The notes beneath the pieces were generated by a model, which did not search any database, had not been told where the DNA came from, and saw only the letters and a list, made by a program, of their open reading frames with translations. A stretch of DNA of 64,000 nucleotides from Alteripontixanthobacter sp. (GTDB lineage: Bacteria > Pseudomonadota > Alphaproteobacteria > Sphingomonadales > Sphingomonadaceae). The stretch spans positions 434,001 through 498,000 of the forward strand of contig JBDVPM010000008.1 in NCBI GenBank assembly GCA_039968605.1. Direction: 5' to 3'. The stretch's first letter is position 1; every line of letters begins with the position of its first letter. Position numbers and translations under genes: made by a program. Below, piece by piece: positions 17,986 to 26,063 of this stretch.

Positions 17986-19838
17986 GTCTCGACCCGCTCG
18001 GCCAGCTCCAGCCAGCGTTCTTCGGCCGCGTCTTTTTGAGCGCGGGCATTTTCCAGCCCCTTGGAAATGGTGGCGAATTTCTGCGGGTCGGCGGTGAACA
18101 GGTTGGGGTCCGAAAGGATGTTCTCGCCCTTCGCAATGGCGACTTCCAGCTCTTCTATCCGGGCGGGCAACAGATCGTAATCGCGCTGGTCGCGGAAACC
18201 CAGCTTGGACTTTTCCGCCTTTGTGGTTTGACCGCCAGCGGACGATCCGTTCCCGTCAGCGGGTTTTGCCGACGCGCTCGCCGGCTGTCCCGGTGCCGAG
18301 GACCGGGGTGATTTCTTGCGCCGCTCCACGCGCTTGGCTTCCCAATCGGCATAGCCGCCCGCCACGATATCGACCGTGCCGCTGCCATTAAGCCCCAGCG
18401 TCATGGTCACGGTCCGGTCCAAAAAGTCGCGGTCGTGGCTGACGATCAGCACGGTCCCTTCGTAATCGGCGATGACTTCCTGCAACAGGTCGAGCGTTTC
18501 CAGGTCGAGGTCGTTGGTCGGCTCGTCCAGCACCAGCAGGTTCGACTTGCGGGCAAATTCGCGGGCCAGCAGCAGCCGCGAGCGCTCGCCGCCCGAGAGG
18601 ATGTCGACCTTGGTTTCGACGATTTCGGGTTCGAACAGGAACTCCTTGAGATAGCCCTGCACGTGTTTGCGTACGCCGCGAACATCGATCCAGTCGCCGC
18701 CTTCGGCCAGCACCTGGCGCACGGTCACATTGCCTTCCAGCAAGCTGCGCTGCTGGTCGATCATCACGCCGTTCAGCGTTTTCGCGATGGTGATCTTGCC
18801 GCTATCGGGCGCGAGTTCGCCTGTCAGCAGCTTGAGCAGCGTCGTCTTGCCAGCACCGTTTGCGCCGACCACGCCGATCCGGTCGCCGCGCTGGATGCGC
18901 AGCGAGAAATCGTGAATAATGGGGCGAACATCGTCCCCGTTGCCGTAAGACTTCGAAACCTTATCCGCCACGATCACCGATTTGGACTTGTTGTCCTGAT
19001 CCGCCTGCAGTCCCAGCTTGGCCCTGCCGGTGGGATCGAGCATCGCTGCCCGCTGTGCGCGCATTTGCCACAGCTTTTCCAGGCGCCCCTGGTTACGCTT
19101 GCGCCGCGCAGTGACCCCGCGTTCCAGCCAGCGAGCTTCCTGTTTGAGCTTGGTGTCCAGCCGGTGCGCGTCTTTCGCCTGTTCGGCGTAAACCTGCGCC
19201 TCCCACGCCTCATATCCGCCGAAGCCGACTTCCTTGCGCCGCATACTGCCCCGGTCCAGCCACAGCGTTGCCTTGGTCAGACGGGTGAGAAAAGTCCGGT
19301 CGTGGCTGATTACGACGAACGCACCCTTGTAACGATCCAGCCAGCTTTCCAGCCATTCGATCGCACTGAGGTCGAGATGATTGGTCGGCTCGTCCATCAG
19401 CAGAAGGTCGGGATCCTGCGCCAGCGCCCGCGCTATTGCGGCGCGGCGCTTTTCGCCGCCGCTGGCACCCTCGGCCGGGGTCGCCATGTCGATACCGAGC
19501 TGGCCGGCAATCGCCTCGACCTCATGCTCGGCGGGCGGATGCTCGCCATCCAGCGCAAAGTCCATCAGCGTGGCGTAGGGTGCGAAATCGGGTTCCTGAT
19601 CGAGCACGACGATGCGCGTGCCGGGCTTGACCTTGCGCTGCCCGCGATCCGGCTCGATCCGGTCCATGATCATGCGGAACAGCGTGGTCTTGCCTGCGCC
19701 ATTGCGCCCGATCAGCGCCAGCCGGTCACGCGGGCCGATATGCAGGTCCAGCGCATCCTGCTCCGGCCCGCCGAACAACCAGCGCCCGCCTTGTTGCAGG
19801 CCGATATTTTCGAGGCTGAGGATCGGGGGTTGAGCCAT
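17982..19838 (-). CDS. ABC-F family ATPase, Uup-like
   Basis: 618 residues from ATG 19838 (MAQPPILSLENIGLQQGGRW). There are two nucleotide-binding domains in one chain: GRNGAGKTTLF, SGGEKRRAAIARAL and DEPTNHLDLSAIEW, then GANGAGKTTLLKLL, LSGGERSRLLLAREF and DEPTNDLDLETLDLL. It has no membrane segment. A C-terminal Lys/Ser/Pro linker is followed by a coiled-coil-like stretch (~545-618), as in Uup. ABC-F proteins act on ribosomes, and Uup also affects DNA transactions. Antibiotic-resistance ABC-Fs are less likely given this tail. It overlaps the glycosylase-like gene by 4 bases. Confidence 0.93.
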   Translation of the reverse strand: MAQPPILSLENIGLQQGGRWLFGGPEQDALDLHIGPRDRLALIGRNGAGKTTLFRMIMDRIEPDRGQRKVKPGTRIVVLDQEPDFAPYATLMDFALDGEHPPAEHEVEAIAGQLGIDMATPAEGASGGEKRRAAIARALAQDPDLLLMDEPTNHLDLSAIEWLESWLDRYKGAFVVISHDRTFLTRLTKATLWLDRGSMRRKEVGFGGYEAWEAQVYAEQAKDAHRLDTKLKQEARWLERGVTARRKRNQGRLEKLWQMRAQRAAMLDPTGRAKLGLQADQDNKSKSVIVADKVSKSYGNGDDVRPIIHDFSLRIQRGDRIGVVGANGAGKTTLLKLLTGELAPDSGKITIAKTLNGVMIDQQRSLLEGNVTVRQVLAEGGDWIDVRGVRKHVQGYLKEFLFEPEIVETKVDILSGGERSRLLLAREFARKSNLLVLDEPTNDLDLETLDLLQEVIADYEGTVLIVSHDRDFLDRTVTMTLGLNGSGTVDIVAGGYADWEAKRVERRKKSPRSSAPGQPASASAKPADGNGSSAGGQTTKAEKSKLGFRDQRDYDLLPARIEELEVAIAKGENILSDPNLFTADPQKFATISKGLENARAQKDAAEERWLELAERVET

Positions 19839-19934
19839 GGCGGGGCAGGTAGGCGTTGCGGCTGCGCGGAACAAGGCGGTTCAGCGGCGCGTAAGCGGTA
19901 AGTCTGCTACCAGCTACGCGCAAAGGAGAACCCC

Positions 19935-20675
19935 ATGATCCGTTTCACATTGCCTATCGCCGCCGCCACCGCTGCCACCGCCGCTATATTCGCGCTTGCG
20001 CCGAACACTGCCGTGCAGGCCGCGGAGGTACAGATTGCCAGCAGCGGGCCGGTGGTCGAGCTAACCGTGACCGAGCAGGTGAAAGCTGCCCCCGACATTG
20101 CCGATATCAGTGCAGGCGTGACCACACAGGCGATGACCGCGGTGGAGGCCATGCGGCTGAACGCGCGCGAAATGACAGCGGTGATCGCGCGGATGCGATC
20201 GCTGGGCATCGCCGAGGATGACATCCAGACGACCGGCATCAATCTGAACGCGCAATATGATTACGACCGCGAGAACCAGCGACAGGTCTTTCGCGGCTAT
20301 CAGGTGTCCAACAGGGTCAGCGTGACAGTACGCGAAGTACAGGAAATAGGCCCGATCCTGGATGCGCTGGTGGCCGCAGGCACCACCGATCTGGGCGGAC
20401 CGAGCTTCCGGATCGACGATGACAGCGCGGCCAAGGCCCAAGCACGCGAGGCGGCGCTGCAGACCGCGATGGCACGCGCCGGGCAATATGCCGGTTGGGC
20501 CGGTTACTCCGGGGTGCGCTTGCTTGAAGTAAGCGAAAACATCGCCTCCAGCCAGCCGCGCCCGATGATGCGCAGCATGGCGATGGCGGAATCGGCGGAT
20601 GTGTCCACGCCGGTGCAGCCGGGACAAGTCAGCACCGGGGTAACGTTGACGGTGAAGTACGAGATGGTGCGCTGA
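19935..20675 (+). CDS. SIMPL domain periplasmic protein
   Basis: 246 residues starting at ATG 19935 with CAAAGGAG just before it. A signal peptide (~1-32, ends NTAVQA) is followed by the SIMPL/DUF541 domain: VTEQVKAAPDIADISAGVTT, then MRSLGIAEDDIQTTGINL and YQVSNRVSVTVREV. The family is conserved in bacteria, lies in the periplasm and forms oligomers; its role is not well defined, and stress protection has been suggested. The tail has a Met-rich patch (MMRSMAMAES). A PepSY gene and a two-component system follow on the same strand. Confidence 0.9.
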   Translation: MIRFTLPIAAATAATAAIFALAPNTAVQAAEVQIASSGPVVELTVTEQVKAAPDIADISAGVTTQAMTAVEAMRLNAREMTAVIARMRSLGIAEDDIQTTGINLNAQYDYDRENQRQVFRGYQVSNRVSVTVREVQEIGPILDALVAAGTTDLGGPSFRIDDDSAAKAQAREAALQTAMARAGQYAGWAGYSGVRLLEVSENIASSQPRPMMRSMAMAESADVSTPVQPGQVSTGVTLTVKYEMVR

Positions 20676-20754
20676 CGCATCACTCGATCCTGAACGCAGC
20701 CGGCGGGCGGTATTCAGACCTTGTTCAATGGTCCAGGCCCAATAAAAGGGCGTA

Positions 20755-21063
20755 ATGAAACAGCTTCTCGCCTCTTTCGCCGCAATCGGCCTGCTCGTCT
20801 CCGGTATCGCCGTGGCGGAGCCCGCCCAGGCGCAATCGCGCAGCGAGCAGACCGAGGCGCGCAAACAGATGCGTGCCGGCCACACGCTGAAACTGCGCGA
20901 GATCGAGCGGCGCGTTTTGCCGACCATGAGCGGGGCGGAATATCTGGGCCCGTCCTATGACAGTTCTGCCATGGCTTACCGGCTGAAATTCCTGCGCGAC
21001 GGGCGGGTAATCTTCGTCGATGTCGATGCGCGAACAGGGCGGGTTCTGCGCCGTACAAGGTGA
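20755..21063 (+). CDS. PepSY-domain-like periplasmic protein
   Basis: 102 residues with a signal peptide (MKQLLASFAAIGLLVSGIAV, cleaved near AQA). The mature part has KLREIERRVLPTM, YRLKFLRDGRVIFVDVDART and GRVLRRTR, the usual PepSY pattern. PepSY proteins inhibit proteases or sense in the periplasm. It lies 110 bases before an OmpR/PhoP-type regulator and a histidine kinase; small PepSY proteins often accompany such pairs in alphaproteobacteria and may modulate the kinase. That link is inference. Confidence 0.8.
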   Translation: MKQLLASFAAIGLLVSGIAVAEPAQAQSRSEQTEARKQMRAGHTLKLREIERRVLPTMSGAEYLGPSYDSSAMAYRLKFLRDGRVIFVDVDARTGRVLRRTR

Positions 21064-21173
21064 ATCTTCCGCGTCACAAGGTTGGGGTATGAAACCCGCA
21101 GCCATGTTGACGCGTTATGTGCAAAAGCGCACCAGTCGCGCAGACTTTCACCGATAGGGGCACCCGAACAACC

Positions 21174-21851
21174 ATGCGTATCCTGATCGTCGAGGACGAA
21201 CCAACACTCGGCCAGCAACTCAAATCCACGCTGGAACAGAACGGCTATGCCGTGGATCTGTCCACCGATGGCGAAGACGGCCATTTCCTGGGCAGCACGG
21301 AAGATTACGACGCCGTGATCCTCGATCTCGGCCTGCCCGAAATCGACGGGCTGACCGTGCTGGGCATGTGGCGCAAGGAAGGCCGCACCTTCCCGGTGCT
21401 GGTGCTGACCGCGCGCGATAGCTGGTCCGACAAGGTGGCCGGGCTGGATGCGGGCGCGGATGATTATCTCGCCAAGCCGTTCCAGACGGAAGAACTGATC
21501 GCCCGTCTGCGCGCGCTGATCCGCCGCGCCTCGGGCAACACGTCGAGCGAGCTGACCGCAGGCGATGTCCGGCTGGATACGCGCAGCGGCCGTGTTACGC
21601 TGAAGGGCGAGCCGGTGAAGCTGACTGCGCAGGAATACAAGCTGCTGAGTTACCTGATGCACCACAAGGGCAAGGTCGTCAGCCGCACCGAACTGATCGA
21701 ACATATTTACGATCAGGATTTTGACCGCGATTCCAACACGATCGAGGTTTTCGTAACGCGCATTCGCAAGAAATTGGGCGCAGAAGTGATAACGACGATC
21801 CGTGGCCTCGGTTACAGCCTCGACGACCCCGCCGACGCACCCAGGGCGTAA
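21174..21851 (+). CDS. OmpR/PhoP-type response regulator
   Basis: 225 residues from ATG 21174. The receiver domain (~1-120) has the acidic pair ED at 7-8, the phospho-acceptor Asp51 in VILDLGLP, and the conserved Thr/Lys in VLTAR and DDYLAKPF. The winged-helix output domain (~128-218) shows VKLTAQEYKLLSYLM, VVSRTELIEHIYDQ and IEVFVTRIRKKLGAEVITTI. It regulates genes when phosphorylated by the kinase encoded next. Targets are not visible; the upstream PepSY gene is a candidate. Confidence 0.95.
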   Translation: MRILIVEDEPTLGQQLKSTLEQNGYAVDLSTDGEDGHFLGSTEDYDAVILDLGLPEIDGLTVLGMWRKEGRTFPVLVLTARDSWSDKVAGLDAGADDYLAKPFQTEELIARLRALIRRASGNTSSELTAGDVRLDTRSGRVTLKGEPVKLTAQEYKLLSYLMHHKGKVVSRTELIEHIYDQDFDRDSNTIEVFVTRIRKKLGAEVITTIRGLGYSLDDPADAPRA

Positions 21852-21876
21852 GGTGGACGCGCCTGCTGCGCCAACC

Positions 21877-21898
21877 CCTCCCGCCAATGTGGGGGAGG
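21877..21898. repeat. Short palindromic (REP-like) element in the regulator/kinase junction
   Basis: CCTCCC (21877-21882) and GGGAGG (21893-21898) form a hairpin core. It resembles other GC-rich palindromes in this window (48905-48922 and 54448-54474). It lies between the regulator stop and the probable kinase start. Confidence 0.45.
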
Positions 21899-21933
21899 AT
21901 GGTAGGGCGGCTGTCGGTGATGGCGGCGCACGC

Positions 21934-23283
21934 GTGACCACCGGCCACACCGGCAGCCTTGCGCGCCGGATGATGATGATCGCCACGGGCTGGATCCTCG
22001 TGCTGCTGCTGGCGGGCGGGTTCGCGTTAGAGCGAACCCTAACCAATCTGGTTCAACAAAATTTCGACGACCAGCTCGATTATGTAATGACCGCCATGAT
22101 CGCCTCCACCGAAGTGGGCGACGATGGAGATATATTCTTCAGCCGCAGTCTTGGTGACCAACGCTTTTTCGAAGTGAATAGCGGGCTTTATTGGCAAATC
22201 AGCGGCGAAGGCCGCGATGATTATGCCAGCCGATCCTTATGGGACCGCTCGCTGGACTTGCGCACCGACGAATTCCACGAACAACCCATTTTTTACGAGA
22301 CCGATCAGTTTGTCGGCGAACCGCTACGCGTGATCGAACGATCCGTGATATTGCCCGACAGCGAGACCGAATGGACTTTTGCGGTGGCCGCCAGCACGGG
22401 CGAGTTGGAAGTGCAAATCGCCCGGGTGAGGACGATCCTCGTGCGCAGTTTTGCGGTATTGGGGGCCGGACTGTTGATTATGGCGGCGCTTCAGACGTTT
22501 TACGGACTGAGGCCGCTGCGGCGTGTGCGCGCCGCCATCCAGCGCATCAGGTCCACCGGCGCCAACCGCGTTACCGATCCGCTGCCTTTGGAAGTACAGC
22601 CTCTGGTGGTCGAACTTAACGGCTTGCTGGCCCATTCGGAAAAACAGGCGGAGGAGGCACGCACCCATGCGGGCAATCTTGCTCACGCGCTCAAGACACC
22701 GCTCACGGTCGTCAATAACGCGGCGACCGCTCATGCGCCCGACCTTGCCGATACGGTCATTCGCGAGGCGAGCACCATGCGCCGCCATGTCGATCACCAC
22801 CTCGCCCGCGCCCGCGCGGTTGGCCGTCGCGCAGTTGGCCTTGCCAGCACGCAGGTTTGCGACAGTGCCGAAGCAGTGCGGCGCGCGATCGAGCGGCTAT
22901 ATCCCTCGGTACGCTTCGACATCGACGGCGACCGTTCCGCCAAGGTCGCGATCGAGCGGCAGGACCTCGACGAAATTCTCGGCAATCTGATCGAGAACGC
23001 CGCGAAATATGGCGGCGGTAGCGTGTTCGTGACGGTCGATGCAGAGCAAAAATCCGCCAAATGCGTGATCTGGGTAGAGGATGACGGGATGGGCATTCCG
23101 CCAGACAAGCGCGCGGAAATATTCGACCGCGGTGCGCGGCTGGACACAGGCAAACCCGGCACCGGGCTGGGCCTGGCAATCGTGCGCGACGTGGCCGAAA
23201 TTTACGGCGGCGGCGTGGAACTGGACGAAAGCGAGGACCTGGGCGGGTTGCTGGTGAAGCTCAGCCTGCCCCGCGCGAATTGA
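21934..23283 (+). CDS. Sensor histidine kinase (PhoQ-like)
   Basis: 449 residues if started at GTG 21934. The frame is open further upstream, but that part overlaps the regulator end and a palindrome and looks non-coding; GTG 21853 is an alternative start. There is a membrane helix at ~15-35 (MMIATGWILVLLLAGGFALE), a periplasmic region, a second helix near ~175-195 (SFAVLGAGLLIMAALQTFYG), and a HAMP-like linker. The H-box is AGNLAHALKTPLTVV, followed by the N-box NLIENAAKYGG and G-boxes DDGMGIP and GTGLGLAIVRDV. It probably phosphorylates the adjacent OmpR/PhoP-type regulator. Confidence 0.92.
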   Translation: MTTGHTGSLARRMMMIATGWILVLLLAGGFALERTLTNLVQQNFDDQLDYVMTAMIASTEVGDDGDIFFSRSLGDQRFFEVNSGLYWQISGEGRDDYASRSLWDRSLDLRTDEFHEQPIFYETDQFVGEPLRVIERSVILPDSETEWTFAVAASTGELEVQIARVRTILVRSFAVLGAGLLIMAALQTFYGLRPLRRVRAAIQRIRSTGANRVTDPLPLEVQPLVVELNGLLAHSEKQAEEARTHAGNLAHALKTPLTVVNNAATAHAPDLADTVIREASTMRRHVDHHLARARAVGRRAVGLASTQVCDSAEAVRRAIERLYPSVRFDIDGDRSAKVAIERQDLDEILGNLIENAAKYGGGSVFVTVDAEQKSAKCVIWVEDDGMGIPPDKRAEIFDRGARLDTGKPGTGLGLAIVRDVAEIYGGGVELDESEDLGGLLVKLSLPRAN

Positions 23284-23298
23284 TCCAGCCGGGCTGGT

Positions 23299-24603
23299 TC
23301 ACCCGGTCGGCACCGTCCCCGCATCCTGCATGGCTTTCAACTTGGCCGCATCGCGTTTGCGCATTGCGCCCAGCGCCTTGAAAACCTTGTCACCGGAATC
23401 AGGCTCCAGCCCGTCGCCCATCCGGTCCATCTGCTCGTAGGTCCAGCTGTGCACCGCGCCCATGTTGAGCATTTTGACGATTTTGAACGGGCTTTGCGGC
23501 GATAGCCAGCCGGGGCCGATGCGAAAATCGCGTTCTATGCGCGGCAGCTCGTAATAGTTGCCGAGCAGTTTGGTCGCGCCATTCGGTTCGGCTAGCAGCG
23601 GGCGTCCCAGGCCGATCATGTCGATCCCGTCGTCCGACAACGCTGCATCCATTGCACCACGGCTGCGAAATCCCCCGGTGACCATCAGCGCCGCATTCGG
23701 CGCGGCAGCGCGCATTCTGGGGGCGAAATCGAGGAAGTACGCCTCGCGCGCGGCGGTGCGCTGCTCGGCTTCGCTCAGCTGTGATTCGGCCATGCCCATC
23801 ATCGCGGCATCTTCGTAAGTGCCGCCGGACACTTCGAGCAGATCGATACCGCGCTCATCCAGCCACCCGGCCACGCGTTCGCTATCGTCCACATCGAAAG
23901 CGCCGCGCTGGAAATCGGCGCTGTTCAGCTTCACCGCAACCGCAAATCCGTCTGCCGCCTGCGCCTTTACCCGCTCCACGATCGTCAGCAGCAAGCGCGT
24001 ACGATTCTCCAGCGACCCGCCCCATTCGTCCTGGCGGCGATTGGCCTTGGGCGAGAGGAATTGCGAGAGCAGATAGCCATGCGCGGCGTGGATTTGCACT
24101 CCGTCGAAACCGCAATCTTGCGCCGCTTTCACCGCCTGGACGAAGCGTTCGATCACCTGTTCGATCCCGGCCGCATCCAGCGCGACCGGTTCCCCGAAAC
24201 TCATGCCCGGCGGGCCGTCCAGCTTGATCGCGGAAGGCGCCTGGGGATGCGGATTGACCGCCTTGGACGTTTGCCGCCCGCCATGGCTCAGCTGCATCCA
24301 CACCTTGCCGCCACCCGACTTGGCCGCCTCGGCCCAGCGTTTCAGCCCGGCCTGCATTTCGGGCGAGGGTGGGCGGTCGATAATCACGTTGCCCGCCCGC
24401 TCCAGATGGCCGGCATCGACGATGACATTGCCCGTCAGCAACAGGCCTGCCCCGCCTTGCGCCCAGCGCGTGTACAGCCGAACCAAACGCTCATCCGGTG
24501 CGCCATGAACATCGGCCAGCCCTTCGGTCATCGCCGCCTTGCACAGCCGGTTCGGGATCGTCTGTCCGCAGGCCAGCGTCAGCGGATCGGCGATTGTCGT
24601 CAT
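23299..24603 (-). CDS. NADH:flavin oxidoreductase, old-yellow-enzyme family
   Basis: 434 residues forming an FMN-binding TIM barrel. Recognisable parts are IPNRLCKAAMTEGLAD near the N-terminus, GGGKVWMQLSHGGRQTSK, QIHAAHGYLLSQFLSPKANR with DEWGGSLENRTRLLL, and the FMN phosphate region VTGGFRSRG. It reduces activated double bonds such as enoates, but the substrate is unknown. The C-terminus has an extra ~60-residue helical extension ending DAGTVPTG, seen in some family members. The gene starts at 24603, overlapping the chorismate mutase stop (ATGA). Confidence 0.92.
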   Translation of the reverse strand: MTTIADPLTLACGQTIPNRLCKAAMTEGLADVHGAPDERLVRLYTRWAQGGAGLLLTGNVIVDAGHLERAGNVIIDRPPSPEMQAGLKRWAEAAKSGGGKVWMQLSHGGRQTSKAVNPHPQAPSAIKLDGPPGMSFGEPVALDAAGIEQVIERFVQAVKAAQDCGFDGVQIHAAHGYLLSQFLSPKANRRQDEWGGSLENRTRLLLTIVERVKAQAADGFAVAVKLNSADFQRGAFDVDDSERVAGWLDERGIDLLEVSGGTYEDAAMMGMAESQLSEAEQRTAAREAYFLDFAPRMRAAAPNAALMVTGGFRSRGAMDAALSDDGIDMIGLGRPLLAEPNGATKLLGNYYELPRIERDFRIGPGWLSPQSPFKIVKMLNMGAVHSWTYEQMDRMGDGLEPDSGDKVFKALGAMRKRDAAKLKAMQDAGTVPTG

Positions 24604-24935
24604 GCGCTATGCTCTCGCGCCTGTTCGTGGTGGCGGATCACTTCTTCGATAATGAAGCGCAGGAATTTTTCGGAGAACTCCGGGTCCAGATGCGCTTCCT
24701 CCGCCAATCGGCGCAGGCGTTCTATCTGCATCGTTTCGCGCGCCGGATCGGCGGGTGGCAGCGTGACCTTCGCCTTGTACTCGCCCACCGCCTGGGTAAT
24801 GCGAAACCGTTCCGCCAACATGTGGATCAGCGCCGCATCGATATTGTCGATGCTCTTGCGATAGGCGGCAAGCACCGGATCGTCTGCGGGAGAAGTTTGC
24901 TCGGAAGCGGCGGAATAGGGCGGCTGGCTGCTCAT
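24600..24935 (-). CDS. Chorismate mutase (AroQ class, monofunctional)
   Basis: 111 residues from ATG 24935. The all-helical pattern AYRKSIDNIDAALIHMLAER, FRITQAVGEYKAK, then ETMQIERLRRLAEEAHLDPE and IIEEVIRHHEQAREHSA matches the CM_2 fold. It converts chorismate to prephenate for Phe/Tyr synthesis. Length fits the free-standing enzyme or the N-terminal domain of PheA, and no prephenate dehydratase part follows. The flavin oxidoreductase overlaps by 4 bases downstream. It is divergent from the prenyl synthase. Confidence 0.92.
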   Translation of the reverse strand: MSSQPPYSAASEQTSPADDPVLAAYRKSIDNIDAALIHMLAERFRITQAVGEYKAKVTLPPADPARETMQIERLRRLAEEAHLDPEFSEKFLRFIIEEVIRHHEQAREHSA

Positions 24936-25003
24936 ATGGCGCAAGGGTTAGCAGCATATCCGCGCTTGCCAAGCGCCCCGCTGGTCGCCATGTCGCACCC
25001 GCG

Positions 25004-26026
25004 ATGAGCGCCGAGATCATTCCCCTGCCGCGCCGCGACGGTGCGAAGCTGCCGACGCTCGATCCCATGCTCGGCCTGACTGCCAGCGGAATGAACGCGG
25101 TCAACTCGGTCATTCTGGAACGCATGCAGAGCGAAATTCCTCTGATTCCAGCGCTTGCAGGGCATCTGATCGCGGGCGGCGGCAAGCGGCTGCGCCCGAT
25201 GCTTACGCTCGCCGGGGCGCAGCTCGTCGGATATTCGGGCACGCGTCATCACCAGCTGGCCGCAGCGGTGGAGTTCATCCATACCGCCACCTTGCTGCAT
25301 GACGATGTGGTCGATGGCAGCGAACTGCGCCGGGGCAAGACTGCCGCCAACATCGTTTTCGGCAACCCGGCCACCGTTCTGGTCGGCGATTTCCTGTTCA
25401 GCCGCGCTTTCGAATTGATGACAGAGGATGGCAGCCTGAAAGTGCTCAAGATCCTCTCGGGCGCGAGCGCGATCATTGCCGAGGGCGAGGTCGATCAGCT
25501 GACCGCGCAGCGCCAGATCGAAACCAGCGAAGAACGCTACCTCTCCATCATCGGCGCAAAAACCGCAGCCTTGTTCGCTGCCGCCAGCCGGATCGCGGCC
25601 GTGGTGGCCGAATGCGGAGAGCGTGAGGAACAGGCGCTCGACGATTACGGCCGCAATCTGGGCATCGCGTTCCAGCTGGTCGACGATGCGATCGATTACG
25701 ATTCCGAAGCGAGCGAAATGGGCAAGGCGCGCGGCGACGATTTCCGCGAAGGCAAGATGACGCTGCCGGTGATCCTCGCCTATGCGCGCGGAACGGAGAG
25801 CGAGCGGACCTTCTGGAAAGCCGCCATTTCCGGTATTCGCAACGATGCGGAGGCGCTGGAAGAAGCGACCGCCCTGATCGGCAAATACGATGCGGTCGAG
25901 GCGACCCGCGAACGTGCGCGGCATTTTGCTGCACGCGCGGTGGATGCGATTTCGATCTTCCCCGACGGCAAGGCCCGCGCCGCGATGGGAGAGGCGGCGG
26001 AATTCGCCGTGGCGCGGGGATATTGA
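25004..26026 (+). CDS. Polyprenyl diphosphate synthase (long-chain, IspB/DdsA type)
   Basis: 340 residues. The first aspartate-rich motif is DDVVD at 100-104 (LLHDDVVDGSELRRGK) and the second is DDAID at 227-231 (QLVDDAIDYDSEASEMGK). KRLRP near residue 61 binds the allylic substrate. These trans-prenyltransferases build the ubiquinone side chain (ten units in most sphingomonads) or undecaprenyl-like chains; ubiquinone-10 synthesis is the likely role by family and order. The gene is divergent from chorismate mutase, whose product branch (chorismate) also feeds ubiquinone. Confidence 0.93.
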   Translation: MSAEIIPLPRRDGAKLPTLDPMLGLTASGMNAVNSVILERMQSEIPLIPALAGHLIAGGGKRLRPMLTLAGAQLVGYSGTRHHQLAAAVEFIHTATLLHDDVVDGSELRRGKTAANIVFGNPATVLVGDFLFSRAFELMTEDGSLKVLKILSGASAIIAEGEVDQLTAQRQIETSEERYLSIIGAKTAALFAAASRIAAVVAECGEREEQALDDYGRNLGIAFQLVDDAIDYDSEASEMGKARGDDFREGKMTLPVILAYARGTESERTFWKAAISGIRNDAEALEEATALIGKYDAVEATRERARHFAARAVDAISIFPDGKARAAMGEAAEFAVARGY

Positions 26027-26063
26027 GACCGCCGCCCCCGCGGTGTGAGCAAGGGGCCTTTTC

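Noticed and set aside
18435-19901. A 488-codon open frame opposite the ABC-F gene
   Set aside because: Antisense to an unmistakable tandem ATPase, with no domain of its own.
24607-25242. A 211-codon minus-strand frame overlapping chorismate mutase
   Set aside because: Shifted frame of chorismate mutase plus the antisense of the prenyl synthase; no motif.
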